From: Comamonadaceae bacterium OS-1
GTDB lineage: Bacteria > Pseudomonadota > Gammaproteobacteria > Burkholderiales > Burkholderiaceae_C
Direction: 5' to 3'
Length of the DNA stretch: 64,000 nt
Assembly (NCBI GenBank): GCA_027923965.1
Contig: AP026969.1
Location: forward strand, 1,550,001 to 1,614,000
Shown: piece by piece, positions 27,812 to 34,865 of the stretch
Numbering within the stretch: position 1 is the first letter of the stretch
Layout of the letters: every line of letters begins with the position of its first letter
The notes under the pieces: model-generated
The model's input: the letters and a program-made list of their open reading frames with translations, nothing else
What the model was told of the DNA's origin: nothing
Databases searched by the model: none
Program-made: the position numbers and the translations under genes

Positions 27812-28491
27812 GTGGGGTCGAGGTGGTGGTGTTTGCCGAAGGCCCCAGCGACGAACTATTCCTCAAACGGGTGGTGGCACCGGCCCTTCAGCAAGACCAG
27901 ATATTTCTGAAGCCCCAAACCTTGCACACTTCGCGCGATAGCACCGGCGGAGCCATCAACTTTGACCGCCTTTGCCACAACGTGCGCAACACGCTTAGGC
28001 AAACGAGTTCTCAGTACCTGACGACATTTTTTGACCTCTACGCCCTGGACCCTGGCATGCCTGGAATGGCCGACGTGCACCGATTTTCCGATCCAACGCA
28101 CAAGGCAGGGCACGTCGAGGCGGCGCTGCACGCTGCCTTGGTGGAGAAGCTGGGTTTTCGCGGGGACCGGTTCATTCCCTATATCCAGCCCTACGAGTTG
28201 GAGGGGCTGTTTTTCTCCCACACCGATGCTCTGAGCCAGGCTGTGCCAGGGTGGACGGCGGCGGCCGAAGCTTTGCTCCAGGTGCGCCAGGCTTTTGCCA
28301 CGCCTGAGCACATCAACGACGGGTTTGAAACCAAGCCTTCTGCACGCCTGGAAAAGCTACTGGTGCCCAAGTACCGCAAGACCCGCCATGCGCCGTTGAT
28401 TGGCCAAAAGATGGGCTTGCACGCCATCACCACCGAATGTGCGCATTTTTCGCAATGGGTTGAACGACTCAGGTCTTTGCCGCAGATCTGA
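27808..28491 (+). CDS. DUF4276 family (Toprim-like) protein
   Basis: 227 aa from ATG at 27808, coupled to the ATPase gene by an ATGA overlap. It has DUF4276 hallmarks: VVVFAEGPSDELFLKRVV, with the Toprim-type glutamate and D/E pair, TTFFDLYALDPGMPG as the second acidic motif, and PYIQPYELEGLFFS. The Toprim fold usually cuts nucleic acid with divalent metal. Paired with an AAA ATPase it resembles the layout of PARIS (AriA ATPase and AriB DUF4435 Toprim), but with a different effector family. Function is inferred; no experiment on this pair is known to me. Confidence 0.82.
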   Translation: MSGVEVVVFAEGPSDELFLKRVVAPALQQDQIFLKPQTLHTSRDSTGGAINFDRLCHNVRNTLRQTSSQYLTTFFDLYALDPGMPGMADVHRFSDPTHKAGHVEAALHAALVEKLGFRGDRFIPYIQPYELEGLFFSHTDALSQAVPGWTAAAEALLQVRQAFATPEHINDGFETKPSARLEKLLVPKYRKTRHAPLIGQKMGLHAITTECAHFSQWVERLRSLPQI

Positions 28492-28510
28492 CCTGGTGTG
28501 TAAGCGGATG

Positions 28511-28566
28511 CTCTTAAAAAGAGAGCTGCTCGTGCTTATCCAATCAGCACGGGCAGCTCTTTTTGC
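28511..28566. repeat. Dispersed two-hairpin repeat, copy 4, forming a bidirectional terminator
   Basis: A 15-bp, nearly perfect stem AGAGCTGCTCGTGCT / AGCACGGGCAGCTCT (28522-28536 and 28546-28560) is followed by TTTT on the plus strand and preceded by AAAAA, so it can act as a rho-independent terminator in both directions. It lies between the convergent DUF4276 and lipoprotein genes. Confidence 0.8.
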
Positions 28567-29004
28567 TTATGACTTTGAATTGAGTTCAATCAGCACCTCA
28601 CCCGCCGCCGGGTGCTCGTAGCTGGGCAGGCGTATCTGGAAATTGCCGTGCACAGCTTCGTCGGCCCGGACCCAGGTGCGCTGGTCGTAGCTGATCCAGT
28701 GCTTGTACAGGTACATGTCCTGCTTCAAAGTCACCTGCAATTCCTTGCTGTCGGTTTTCTCGAAGATGTTGCCGCGCACTTCGGCGGTGGCGCGGATGGG
28801 CTGGTGGGCGGGCAGGTAGACGACGTAGTCGCCCTGCGCCGGTGGGGTTTGCCCCAGCTGGATACGGGGCAGGGCGGCCAGTACCTCGGGGGCGGGCAGG
28901 CGGGCGGTCAGGGTCTGCAGGCTGGAACAGGCCGCCAGGCTGGTCGCCAGGATCAGCGGCAAGGCCAGCCGGGTGGCGCGGTGGGAAAAACGCAAACGGG
29001 ACAT
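28567..29004 (-). CDS. Hypothetical lipoprotein (145 aa)
   Basis: Start ATG at 29004 with GGAG 9 bases before. The signal peptide ends in lipobox LAAC (Cys26). The mature part reads like a small beta-rich domain (GDYVVYLPAHQPIRATAEV, LQVTLKQDMYLYKHWISYDQ). I do not recognise the family. It is the third gene of an operon with a winged-helix regulator and a membrane protein, 34 bases after the regulator's stop. It probably works at the cell envelope with the membrane protein. Confidence 0.7.
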   Translation of the reverse strand: MSRLRFSHRATRLALPLILATSLAACSSLQTLTARLPAPEVLAALPRIQLGQTPPAQGDYVVYLPAHQPIRATAEVRGNIFEKTDSKELQVTLKQDMYLYKHWISYDQRTWVRADEAVHGNFQIRLPSYEHPAAGEVLIELNSKS

Positions 29005-29038
29005 ACAAAAAACTCCATGCGGAGGTGGATAAAACCCT

Positions 29039-29425
29039 TCACGCAAGGTGAGGGGCGGGAGGCAGCCCGTCGCGGTGATCAGTTGCCACGGGCTGAATGA
29101 GTTGAAAAAGCTGCTGCAGATGCGCCAGGTAGGCCGCGAAGGCAGCGCGCCCGATGGGGGTGAGGGCGTAGGTGGTTTGCACCCGTGCGCCGCCGTCCCG
29201 GCGGTCCTGTCGCTCCTGCACCAGGTAGTCGGCGGCCAGCAGTTTTTTGACGTGTGCGTCCAGGTTGCCGTCGGTGCACTGCAGCACGCGCTTGAGTTCG
29301 CTGAAACTGGCCTCGCCCCGGCCCACCAGGTAGGCGGCGATCTGGGTGCGCAGCGGCTGGTGCAGCAGCGGGTCCAGCGTGTCGGCAAAGGCGCTGGTGT
29401 CGTCACCGGGAGATGTTTCGGTCAT
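29039..29425 (-). CDS. Winged-helix transcriptional regulator (HTH_34 type)
   Basis: 128 aa. The pattern LDPLLHQPLRTQIAAYLVGR followed by FSELKRVLQCTDGNLDAHVK is that of the HTH_34 winged-helix family (ArsR/MarR-like dimers), with the wing near YALTPIGRAAF. The start overlaps the stop of the upstream membrane-protein gene by four bases. Two 19-bp palindromes in the operon promoter are the obvious binding sites for such a dimer, suggesting autorepression. Confidence 0.85.
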   Translation of the reverse strand: MTETSPGDDTSAFADTLDPLLHQPLRTQIAAYLVGRGEASFSELKRVLQCTDGNLDAHVKKLLAADYLVQERQDRRDGGARVQTTYALTPIGRAAFAAYLAHLQQLFQLIQPVATDHRDGLPPAPHLA

Positions 29426-30477
29426 TGCGGCATACCCCCGAGTTCAATGTGCGCCACGCTGCGGATGTGCAGCCCGTCCGCCGGGGTGCGGGCGAAATCC
29501 AGCTGGGTGATGCGCAGCCAGCCGCTCTGGTCCTGCCAGTCCTGCCCCGCGCGGCGCACGATGTGGCTGATCTGGCCATCCACCAGCAGCAGGTCCAGGT
29601 CTTCGCTGACGGTGTAGCGCAGTGCGGGTGCGTCGGGCGGGGTGCGCAGCAGGCCGCCCTGGATGTCCAGCGCCAGCGTGAGCGGGCTGCCTGCGGGCAG
29701 GTGCAGGGCCAGGTAATGGGGCAGCGGGCCGGGGGCGGCTTGCAGGCTTTGCAGCGACCACACCGGAATGTCGTCCGGCAGCGCCACACGCTGGCTCCAC
29801 AGCGTGGCCGCCATGGCCGGGACCACACTGGCCGTCAGCACGGCAGCGGTGCACCAGGCCGCCGCCCAGGGGCGCTGGCGGGCCTGCCGGTGCAGCAGCA
29901 AGGCCAGCAAGGGCATGCCCAGCCCCGCGGTACAGATGACGATGGGGCGGTGCCAGGCCAGGGGCAGGCCGCTGGCCAGCACCAGAATGGCCAGCAGAAA
30001 AATCCCCGCACCCACCCATTCCAGCGGCTCCTGGGCAAACAGGCCGTGCAGGAACAGGCCCAGCCCCACCAGGGCCAGCCACACCATATAGACCTGGTAG
30101 GCACCGCCAAACACGATGGTGCTGCCGGTGTAGAGCACGCCTGCGGCCAGCAGCAGCCACCACACCTTGCTGACCTGGGTGTGCACAAAGGGCAGGGTTT
30201 CCTCGGCCTGCCGGGCGGCGGCGTGGGCGGCCCGCCAGTCCCACCAGGCGGTCAGGCCCAGGCTCAGGCCCAGCCACAGCATGGCTACACCTGCCTGCAG
30301 GCCCGGCTGGTGCTGCAGGGCGGGATGGCGCAACAGCGGGTCGGTGGCCCAGGCCAGCAGCGCAAACGCCAAGCCCCAGCGCACCAGGGAGCCCGGCCGC
30401 ATCTGGATCGGACGGTGCCCGGCGACCAGCAGGTTTTGGAGCACCAGCAGGTGGGCAGGCAGGGGTGGTGTGGGCAT
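29422..30477 (-). CDS. Hypothetical integral membrane protein (351 aa)
   Basis: About seven to eight membrane segments occupy residues 30-225 (for example LVRWGLAFALLAWA, WWLLLAAGVLYTGSTIVFGG, VYMVWLALVGLGLFLHGLF). A soluble C-terminal domain of about 115 residues follows, which after the last segment probably faces the periplasm (PHYLALHLPAGSPLTLALDI). I do not recognise the family. It is the first gene of an operon with an HTH_34 regulator and a lipoprotein. The gene pair of membrane protein and HTH_34 regulator is common in proteobacteria, but its role is unknown. Confidence 0.75.
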   Translation of the reverse strand: MPTPPLPAHLLVLQNLLVAGHRPIQMRPGSLVRWGLAFALLAWATDPLLRHPALQHQPGLQAGVAMLWLGLSLGLTAWWDWRAAHAAARQAEETLPFVHTQVSKVWWLLLAAGVLYTGSTIVFGGAYQVYMVWLALVGLGLFLHGLFAQEPLEWVGAGIFLLAILVLASGLPLAWHRPIVICTAGLGMPLLALLLHRQARQRPWAAAWCTAAVLTASVVPAMAATLWSQRVALPDDIPVWSLQSLQAAPGPLPHYLALHLPAGSPLTLALDIQGGLLRTPPDAPALRYTVSEDLDLLLVDGQISHIVRRAGQDWQDQSGWLRITQLDFARTPADGLHIRSVAHIELGGMPQ

Positions 30478-30510
30478 GGCAAACCTCGGACGGTGGAGAA
30501 GACTGGGTTT

Positions 30511-30529
30511 AACTCTGAAATGCAGAGTT
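30511..30529. promoter_or_regulatory. Palindromic operator 1 of the HTH_34 operon
   Basis: AACTCTG-AAATG-CAGAGTT, a perfect 7-bp dyad, 33 bases upstream of the membrane-protein start. With operator 2 it forms a matched pair whose centres are 31 bp apart, about three helical turns, so two dimers would sit on the same face. Confidence 0.75.
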
Positions 30530-30541
30530 CGAGAAAAGTAT

Positions 30542-30560
30542 AACTCTGCATTTCAGAGTT
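30542..30560. promoter_or_regulatory. Palindromic operator 2 of the HTH_34 operon
   Basis: AACTCTG-CATTT-CAGAGTT, the exact reverse complement of operator 1. On the minus strand a TATACT box begins right after it, so this operator would fill the -35/-10 spacer and block the promoter when bound. Confidence 0.75.
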
Positions 30561-30603
30561 GAAAATCCCCATGGGTGCAAATAGGCACCTTTTCAGCATA
30601 AAT

Positions 30604-30663
30604 TGCTATTCAAAACATAGCTACTCACGCTGATTAAATAAGCGTAATCGGCACTTTTTATCT
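30604..30663. repeat. Dispersed two-hairpin repeat, copy 5
   Basis: GCTATTCAAAACATAGC hairpin, then CACGCTGATTAAATAAGCG and a T-rich tail. It lies in the space between the divergent HTH_34 operon and the binding-protein gene, the only copy seen between divergent genes. Confidence 0.65.
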
Positions 30664-30788
30664 TGAAGATGTTTGGGGGCTTTGCACACCCCGGTGAAGC
30701 GGGTATAAATTGAGCCTTTCGTGCACCGTTGTGAGCCTGAACTGTCTGGGGCCTGTGGGTGCGCTTTCGTCACTGTGGGGAGACGGGT

Positions 30789-31892
30789 GTGCGCAGCTTT
30801 TCCTGGGTTCGGTGTCTGGTGCTGGCTTGGGCCGTGGTACTTGCCGGGTCGGCCCATGCGGTGTCGGTGGTCTTCATCAACCCCGGCAAATCGGACGAGA
30901 TCTACTGGGTGACAGCTGCGCAGGCCATGGCGGCGGCGGCCCGCAGCCTGGGTCTGGAGTTGGAGGTGCAGTATGCCCAGCGCGACCCGCTGCGCATGCT
31001 GGCGCTGGCCCGTGCCCTGGTGGCCCGGCCCCAGGCGCAGCGGCCCGACTACGTGGTGTTCTCGAATGACAGCGCCACCGGGGCCGAGTTGCTGCGCCTG
31101 TTTGACGGCTCGGGCATCCGGTGTTTCATGGCTTTCAGCGGCTTTACGGCTGCCGAGGAGCAGCAGTGGGGTAAGCCGCGCCAGCATTTCAAGCAATGGA
31201 TAGGCTCACTGGAGCCTTTGGCCGAGAAGGCCGGTTACATCACAGGCAAAGCCTTGATCCAGGCAGGGCGCACCGCCCACGCCCAGGCCGCAGACGGCAA
31301 ACTGCACCTGCTGGCCATCGGTGGCGACCGCTCCACCATCAGTTCGGTTCGGCGCAACCAGGGTTTGCGTCGGGCCCTGGCCGAGGCCAACGATGTGGTG
31401 CTGGACCAGATGGTTTATGCCGGCTGGAGCCGCGAGAGAGCTGCCGAAAAAAGCGCCTGGCTGTATGACCGCTACCCGGCTGCGCGGCTGCTATGGGCGG
31501 GCAACGACCTGATAGCCCTGGGCGCCATGCAGACCCTGGAGCAGCGCGGCGGCCAGCCGGGCAAGAGTATGTGGTTCAGCGGCATCAATACCTCCGCCGA
31601 GGCCATGCAGGCGCTCAAGTCCGGCCGCTTGGCGGCGCTGGCCGGTGGGCATTTCATGGCCGGTGCCTGGGCGCTGGTGATGTTGTACGACTACCACCAC
31701 GGCCACGATTTCGCCGATGAGGGGGTGCAGCTGGAGCGCCCGATGTTTGTGCTGTTTACCCCGGCCATGGCCGAGAAGTTCGAGGCCCGTTTTGGCCAAG
31801 GCTACGACAGCGTGGACTTTCGACGTTACAGCAAAGTGTTGAATCAAGTAACAAACCGTTACAGCTTCGAATTTGCCCCGCTATTGCGCTGA
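30789..31892 (+). CDS. Periplasmic binding protein (type 1, sugar-binding-like) paired with a GGDEF protein
   Basis: 367 aa from GTG at 30789, chosen because GGGGAG lies 7 bases upstream and a signal peptide begins there (WVRCLVLAWAVVLAGSAHA). The mature part, SVVFINPGKSDEIYWVTAAQ, then LLAIGGDRSTISSVRRNQGL and LLWAGNDLIALGAMQTL, follows the LacI/RbsB type periplasmic binding fold. No permease or ATPase gene is nearby. Instead a membrane GGDEF gene starts 15 bases downstream, so it is likely a sensor subunit that reports a bound ligand to that protein, not a transporter part. Confidence 0.85.
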   Translation: MRSFSWVRCLVLAWAVVLAGSAHAVSVVFINPGKSDEIYWVTAAQAMAAAARSLGLELEVQYAQRDPLRMLALARALVARPQAQRPDYVVFSNDSATGAELLRLFDGSGIRCFMAFSGFTAAEEQQWGKPRQHFKQWIGSLEPLAEKAGYITGKALIQAGRTAHAQAADGKLHLLAIGGDRSTISSVRRNQGLRRALAEANDVVLDQMVYAGWSRERAAEKSAWLYDRYPAARLLWAGNDLIALGAMQTLEQRGGQPGKSMWFSGINTSAEAMQALKSGRLAALAGGHFMAGAWALVMLYDYHHGHDFADEGVQLERPMFVLFTPAMAEKFEARFGQGYDSVDFRRYSKVLNQVTNRYSFEFAPLLR

Positions 31893-31907
31893 TTGCACAA
31901 TGCCCGG

Positions 31908-33161
31908 ATGCCGAATCTTCCATTCCGGTCTTTGGCCGGGCACCTGATCCGCAACACGCTGGCCTTGGCGTTGTGCTGCATGGTCGGGGTGTTTGGGGTG
32001 CAGTCCGCGCTGATGGTGCAGCAGCACCGGGCAGAGTTCCAGCGCCTGGTGGACGACATCGCCAAAACCAGCGTGCCTTTGCTGGCCGTGAGTCTGTGGG
32101 ACATCGAGCCGCGCACGGTGCAGCAACAGCTGAACCTGGTGGCCGAGCGCCCGCAGGTGGGTTATGTGCTGCTGCTGACCGGCACCGGGCGGCAGTTTGA
32201 AGCGGGCAACGCCCGCCTGGGGCGGCAGACCGACAGCCGCCGCATTTCCATTCCCACCCCCCAGGGCACGGGAAATTTGGCGGAACTGCAGCTGTGGGGC
32301 AACCCGGATTTCGAAGTCCGGGAGATCGTGCACGCCGCCTGGACGGTGCTGGCCGGATACGGGTTTTTTACCGTGCTGGTGTGCAGCCTGATAGCCAGCA
32401 TGCTGCGGCGTGAGCTGCAAAAACCGCTGCAGCGCCTGGCCCGCTTTGCCAGCGAACTCACCCCGCAGACCCTGGTGCAGCCGCTGGTGCTGGACCGCCC
32501 GCCGCGTGCGCGTACCGACGAAATCGACCAGGTGGCCGAGGGCTTTTCCACCCTGCAAAACGGCTTGCGCGCCCACATCGCCGACCTGGACCGGATGGTG
32601 GCCGAGCGGACCCAGCAACTGGAGGCGCTGGCCGAAGCCAACCACCTGCTGTCCATCACCGATCCCCTGACCGGCTGCCTCAACCGCCGTACCCTGGAGC
32701 CGCGTTTGCTGGAGGAGATCGAACGGGCCCAGCGTTACCAACGGCCGTTTTCGGTCATCTGCCTGGACCTGGACCATTTCAAGCGCATCAACGACCGCTA
32801 CGGCCATGCGGGTGGCGATGCCGTGCTCTGCGCCACCGTGGAGCATTTGCGCCGGGCGACCCGTTCGCGGCTGGACTGGATGGTGCGTTTGGGCGGTGAA
32901 GAGTTTCTGCTGGTGCAGCCCGAAACCGTGCTGGCGACCGCGCTACGCAACGCCGAGCGCTTGCGCGAATTGCTGGAAACCACGCCGGTGCTGTTCGAGG
33001 AGCAGCAGATCGCCATCACCGCCAGCTTCGGCGTGGCCCAGTGGCAGCCCGACCAGGGGCCGTCCGACTTGCTGCACCAGGCCGATGCCTTGCTCTACCA
33101 GGCCAAAACCGCGGGCCGCAACCAGGTGTGTCCAGCGGACAGGCGGCTGGTTGCTATTTGA
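31908..33161 (+). CDS. Diguanylate cyclase with periplasmic sensor and HAMP (GGEEF)
   Basis: 417 aa from ATG at 31908; TTG at 31893 is an alternative. Membrane segment 1 lies near residues 12-35 and segment 2 near 143-163, enclosing a periplasmic domain of about 105 residues. A HAMP-like linker follows, then a coiled coil (DLDRMVAERTQQLEALAEAN), then a GGDEF domain with DPLTGCLNRRTLE, CLDLDHFKRIND and the active-site RLGGEEF. The usual RxxD inhibition site is not intact (SRLD at that position). It probably makes cyclic di-GMP under control of the binding protein encoded just upstream. Its last two codons and stop lie inside repeat copy 6. Confidence 0.88.
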   Translation: MPNLPFRSLAGHLIRNTLALALCCMVGVFGVQSALMVQQHRAEFQRLVDDIAKTSVPLLAVSLWDIEPRTVQQQLNLVAERPQVGYVLLLTGTGRQFEAGNARLGRQTDSRRISIPTPQGTGNLAELQLWGNPDFEVREIVHAAWTVLAGYGFFTVLVCSLIASMLRRELQKPLQRLARFASELTPQTLVQPLVLDRPPRARTDEIDQVAEGFSTLQNGLRAHIADLDRMVAERTQQLEALAEANHLLSITDPLTGCLNRRTLEPRLLEEIERAQRYQRPFSVICLDLDHFKRINDRYGHAGGDAVLCATVEHLRRATRSRLDWMVRLGGEEFLLVQPETVLATALRNAERLRELLETTPVLFEEQQIAITASFGVAQWQPDQGPSDLLHQADALLYQAKTAGRNQVCPADRRLVAI

Positions 33162-33210
33162 TTTATAGCTTCTTGTGCTGATGCAGCAAGCACGAGAGCC
33201 CGATTTTGCT
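33152..33210. repeat. Dispersed two-hairpin repeat, copy 6
   Basis: GCTATTTGATTTATAGC hairpin followed by TTGTGCTGATGCAGCAAGCAC and CGATTTTGC. It overlaps the last codons of the GGDEF gene and touches the stop of the convergent MCP gene. Confidence 0.75.
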
Positions 33211-34727
33211 TAAGAAACCACCAGGTTCTTGTAGACACCACAGCCCACGGCCAGGTCATCCACCAGTTGCACAAACGACATCTTGGTCTGCACCCGGCCC
33301 GTGGTGGGGTTGGTGATGTCGTACTCCACCCAGCCGGGCTCCAACTCGGCCTGGGCGAAGATGGCGTGCAGCAGGCCCGCGCCGTCGATGCCTGCGATGT
33401 CCTGCACGCGGGTGCCGACCTTGGCCGCATTGCCGCCAAAAGCCACGTAGCTGCCGGTGCGGTCCAGCACAAACACGTACATGTCGCGGTCAAAAAAGCC
33501 CTGCGTGGGGTTGGTCAGGTCGCGCAGAAAGCTGTCGCGCGAGGCACCCCGGCGGCGGTGGGCCAGGGCGCGCTCCACCAGGGCCATGGCTTCCTCGGCC
33601 GAGCCCTGCTGCAGCTTGAACAGGGCCACGGCTTCCACCAGGGTGGAGGCGCGGCTTTCCAGGGTCGAGGCCTGGTTTACGGCGTGCTCCACCATCTGGG
33701 CATTTTGCTGGGTGATCTCATCCAGCTGGCGCACGGCGGCGGTGATCTCGCTCAGGCCGGTGCTCTGCTCGGCGCTGGAGTTGGAGATCTGCGCCATATT
33801 GGCCGCCACTTCGCGGATGCCGTTGACGATGGCGGTGATGCTGGTGCCTGCGGTGCGGATCTTTTGCACGCTGCTGCCCACCTGGGTGCTGGACGCGCCA
33901 ATCAGCAGGCGGATTTCTTTCGAGGCCTCGGCCGAGCGCTGCGCCAGCGAACGCACCTCGCTGGCCACCACGGCAAAGCCGCGGCCCGATTCGCCCGCGC
34001 GGGCGGCTTCGACCGCGGCATTCAGCGCCAGGATGTTGGTCTGGAAAGCCAGCCCGTCAATCACGCCGACGATCTCGTCCATACGCTTGGCACCGCCCTG
34101 GATGGCCTCCACCGAGGCAACGGCTTCGGCCATGGTGGTGGCGCCCAGGTTGGCGGCATCGCGCACGCGGGCGGCCTGGGTGTTGGCCTGGCTGGCGGTC
34201 TGCGCGGTGTCTTGCACGGTGCTGGAGAGCTGCTCCACGCTGGCGGCGGTCTGCTCCAGATTGGCGGCCTGCTGCTCGGTGCGGTCGGACAGGGCGCGGT
34301 TGCCGCTGGCCAGGCTCTTGCCCGAATGCGCCACAAACGCCGCATTGCTGCGCACATTGGCCACCATGGCCGACACCGTGCTCCCGATCAGCTGGGTGGC
34401 GTGGGCCAGTGCGGCCAGCTCGTCGGTGCCGCGTTGCACCAGATTCAGACGCAAATCGCCCTGGACCAGCTGGTCCATGGCCCGGCGCACCTGGGACAGG
34501 TCCTGGGTAAAGCTGGCGTAAAAAGCCCATAGGAGGTAGAGCGACACCAGCAAGCAGCCGCCGCTGAGCCAGGCCGTGGCCACGCCGCCGGTGCCCGACA
34601 GGGCGTATTCCAGTAACACCACGAGGGGTGTCACCAGCAGCACCGCCGCCAGCAGCAGGATCTTGCCGCCCAGGCGCAAGCGCCGCATCAGCCACAGGCC
34701 GGGTGAAAACACGGTTTGGAAAATCAT
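33210..34727 (-). CDS. Methyl-accepting chemotaxis protein with C-terminal Cache-like domain
   Basis: 505 aa. Two membrane segments lie close together (about residues 21-43 and 52-72), leaving almost no periplasmic loop. A HAMP-type region follows, then the signalling hairpin, whose tip contains [20 protein letters not shown] and [20 protein letters not shown]. After the MCP domain comes a C-terminal segment of about 100 residues ([42 protein letters not shown]) that matches single Cache domains. The sensor is therefore probably cytoplasmic, which is unusual because Cache domains are mostly extracytoplasmic. It should modulate CheA activity. Confidence 0.9.
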   Translation of the reverse strand: MIFQTVFSPGLWLMRRLRLGGKILLLAAVLLVTPLVVLLEYALSGTGGVATAWLSGGCLLVSLYLLWAFYASFTQDLSQVRRAMDQLVQGDLRLNLVQRGTDELAALAHATQLIGSTVSAMVANVRSNAAFVAHSGKSLASGNRALSDRTEQQAANLEQTAASVEQLSSTVQDTAQTASQANTQAARVRDAANLGATTMAEAVASVEAIQGGAKRMDEIVGVIDGLAFQTNILALNAAVEAARAGESGRGFAVVASEVRSLAQRSAEASKEIRLLIGASSTQVGSSVQKIRTAGTSITAIVNGIREVAANMAQISNSSAEQSTGLSEITAAVRQLDEITQQNAQMVEHAVNQASTLESRASTLVEAVALFKLQQGSAEEAMALVERALAHRRRGASRDSFLRDLTNPTQGFFDRDMYVFVLDRTGSYVAFGGNAAKVGTRVQDIAGIDGAGLLHAIFAQAELEPGWVEYDITNPTTGRVQTKMSFVQLVDDLAVGCGVYKNLVVS

Positions 34728-34800
34728 GCGCTTGTCTCGCTAGTTATGAGGGCTGCTTCTAACCGCGTCTGCTGACAGCAAACTGTCAATATATGTATCT

Positions 34801-34863
34801 GCTACATAAAAAGTAGCTCCTCACGCTGATGGAATAAGCGCCAGGGCCTGATTTTCTATAAAT
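34801..34863. repeat. Dispersed two-hairpin repeat, copy 7
   Basis: GCTACATAAAAAGTAGC hairpin, then CACGCTGATGGAATAAGCG and GATTTTCTATAAAT. It ends 2-3 bases before the stop of the large regulator gene and lies upstream of the MCP gene start. Confidence 0.75.
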
Positions 34864-34865
34864 GC

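Noticed and set aside
26714..28491. Direct call as a PARIS system
   Set aside because: The effector has DUF4276 motifs, not DUF4435, so only a functional analogy is justified.
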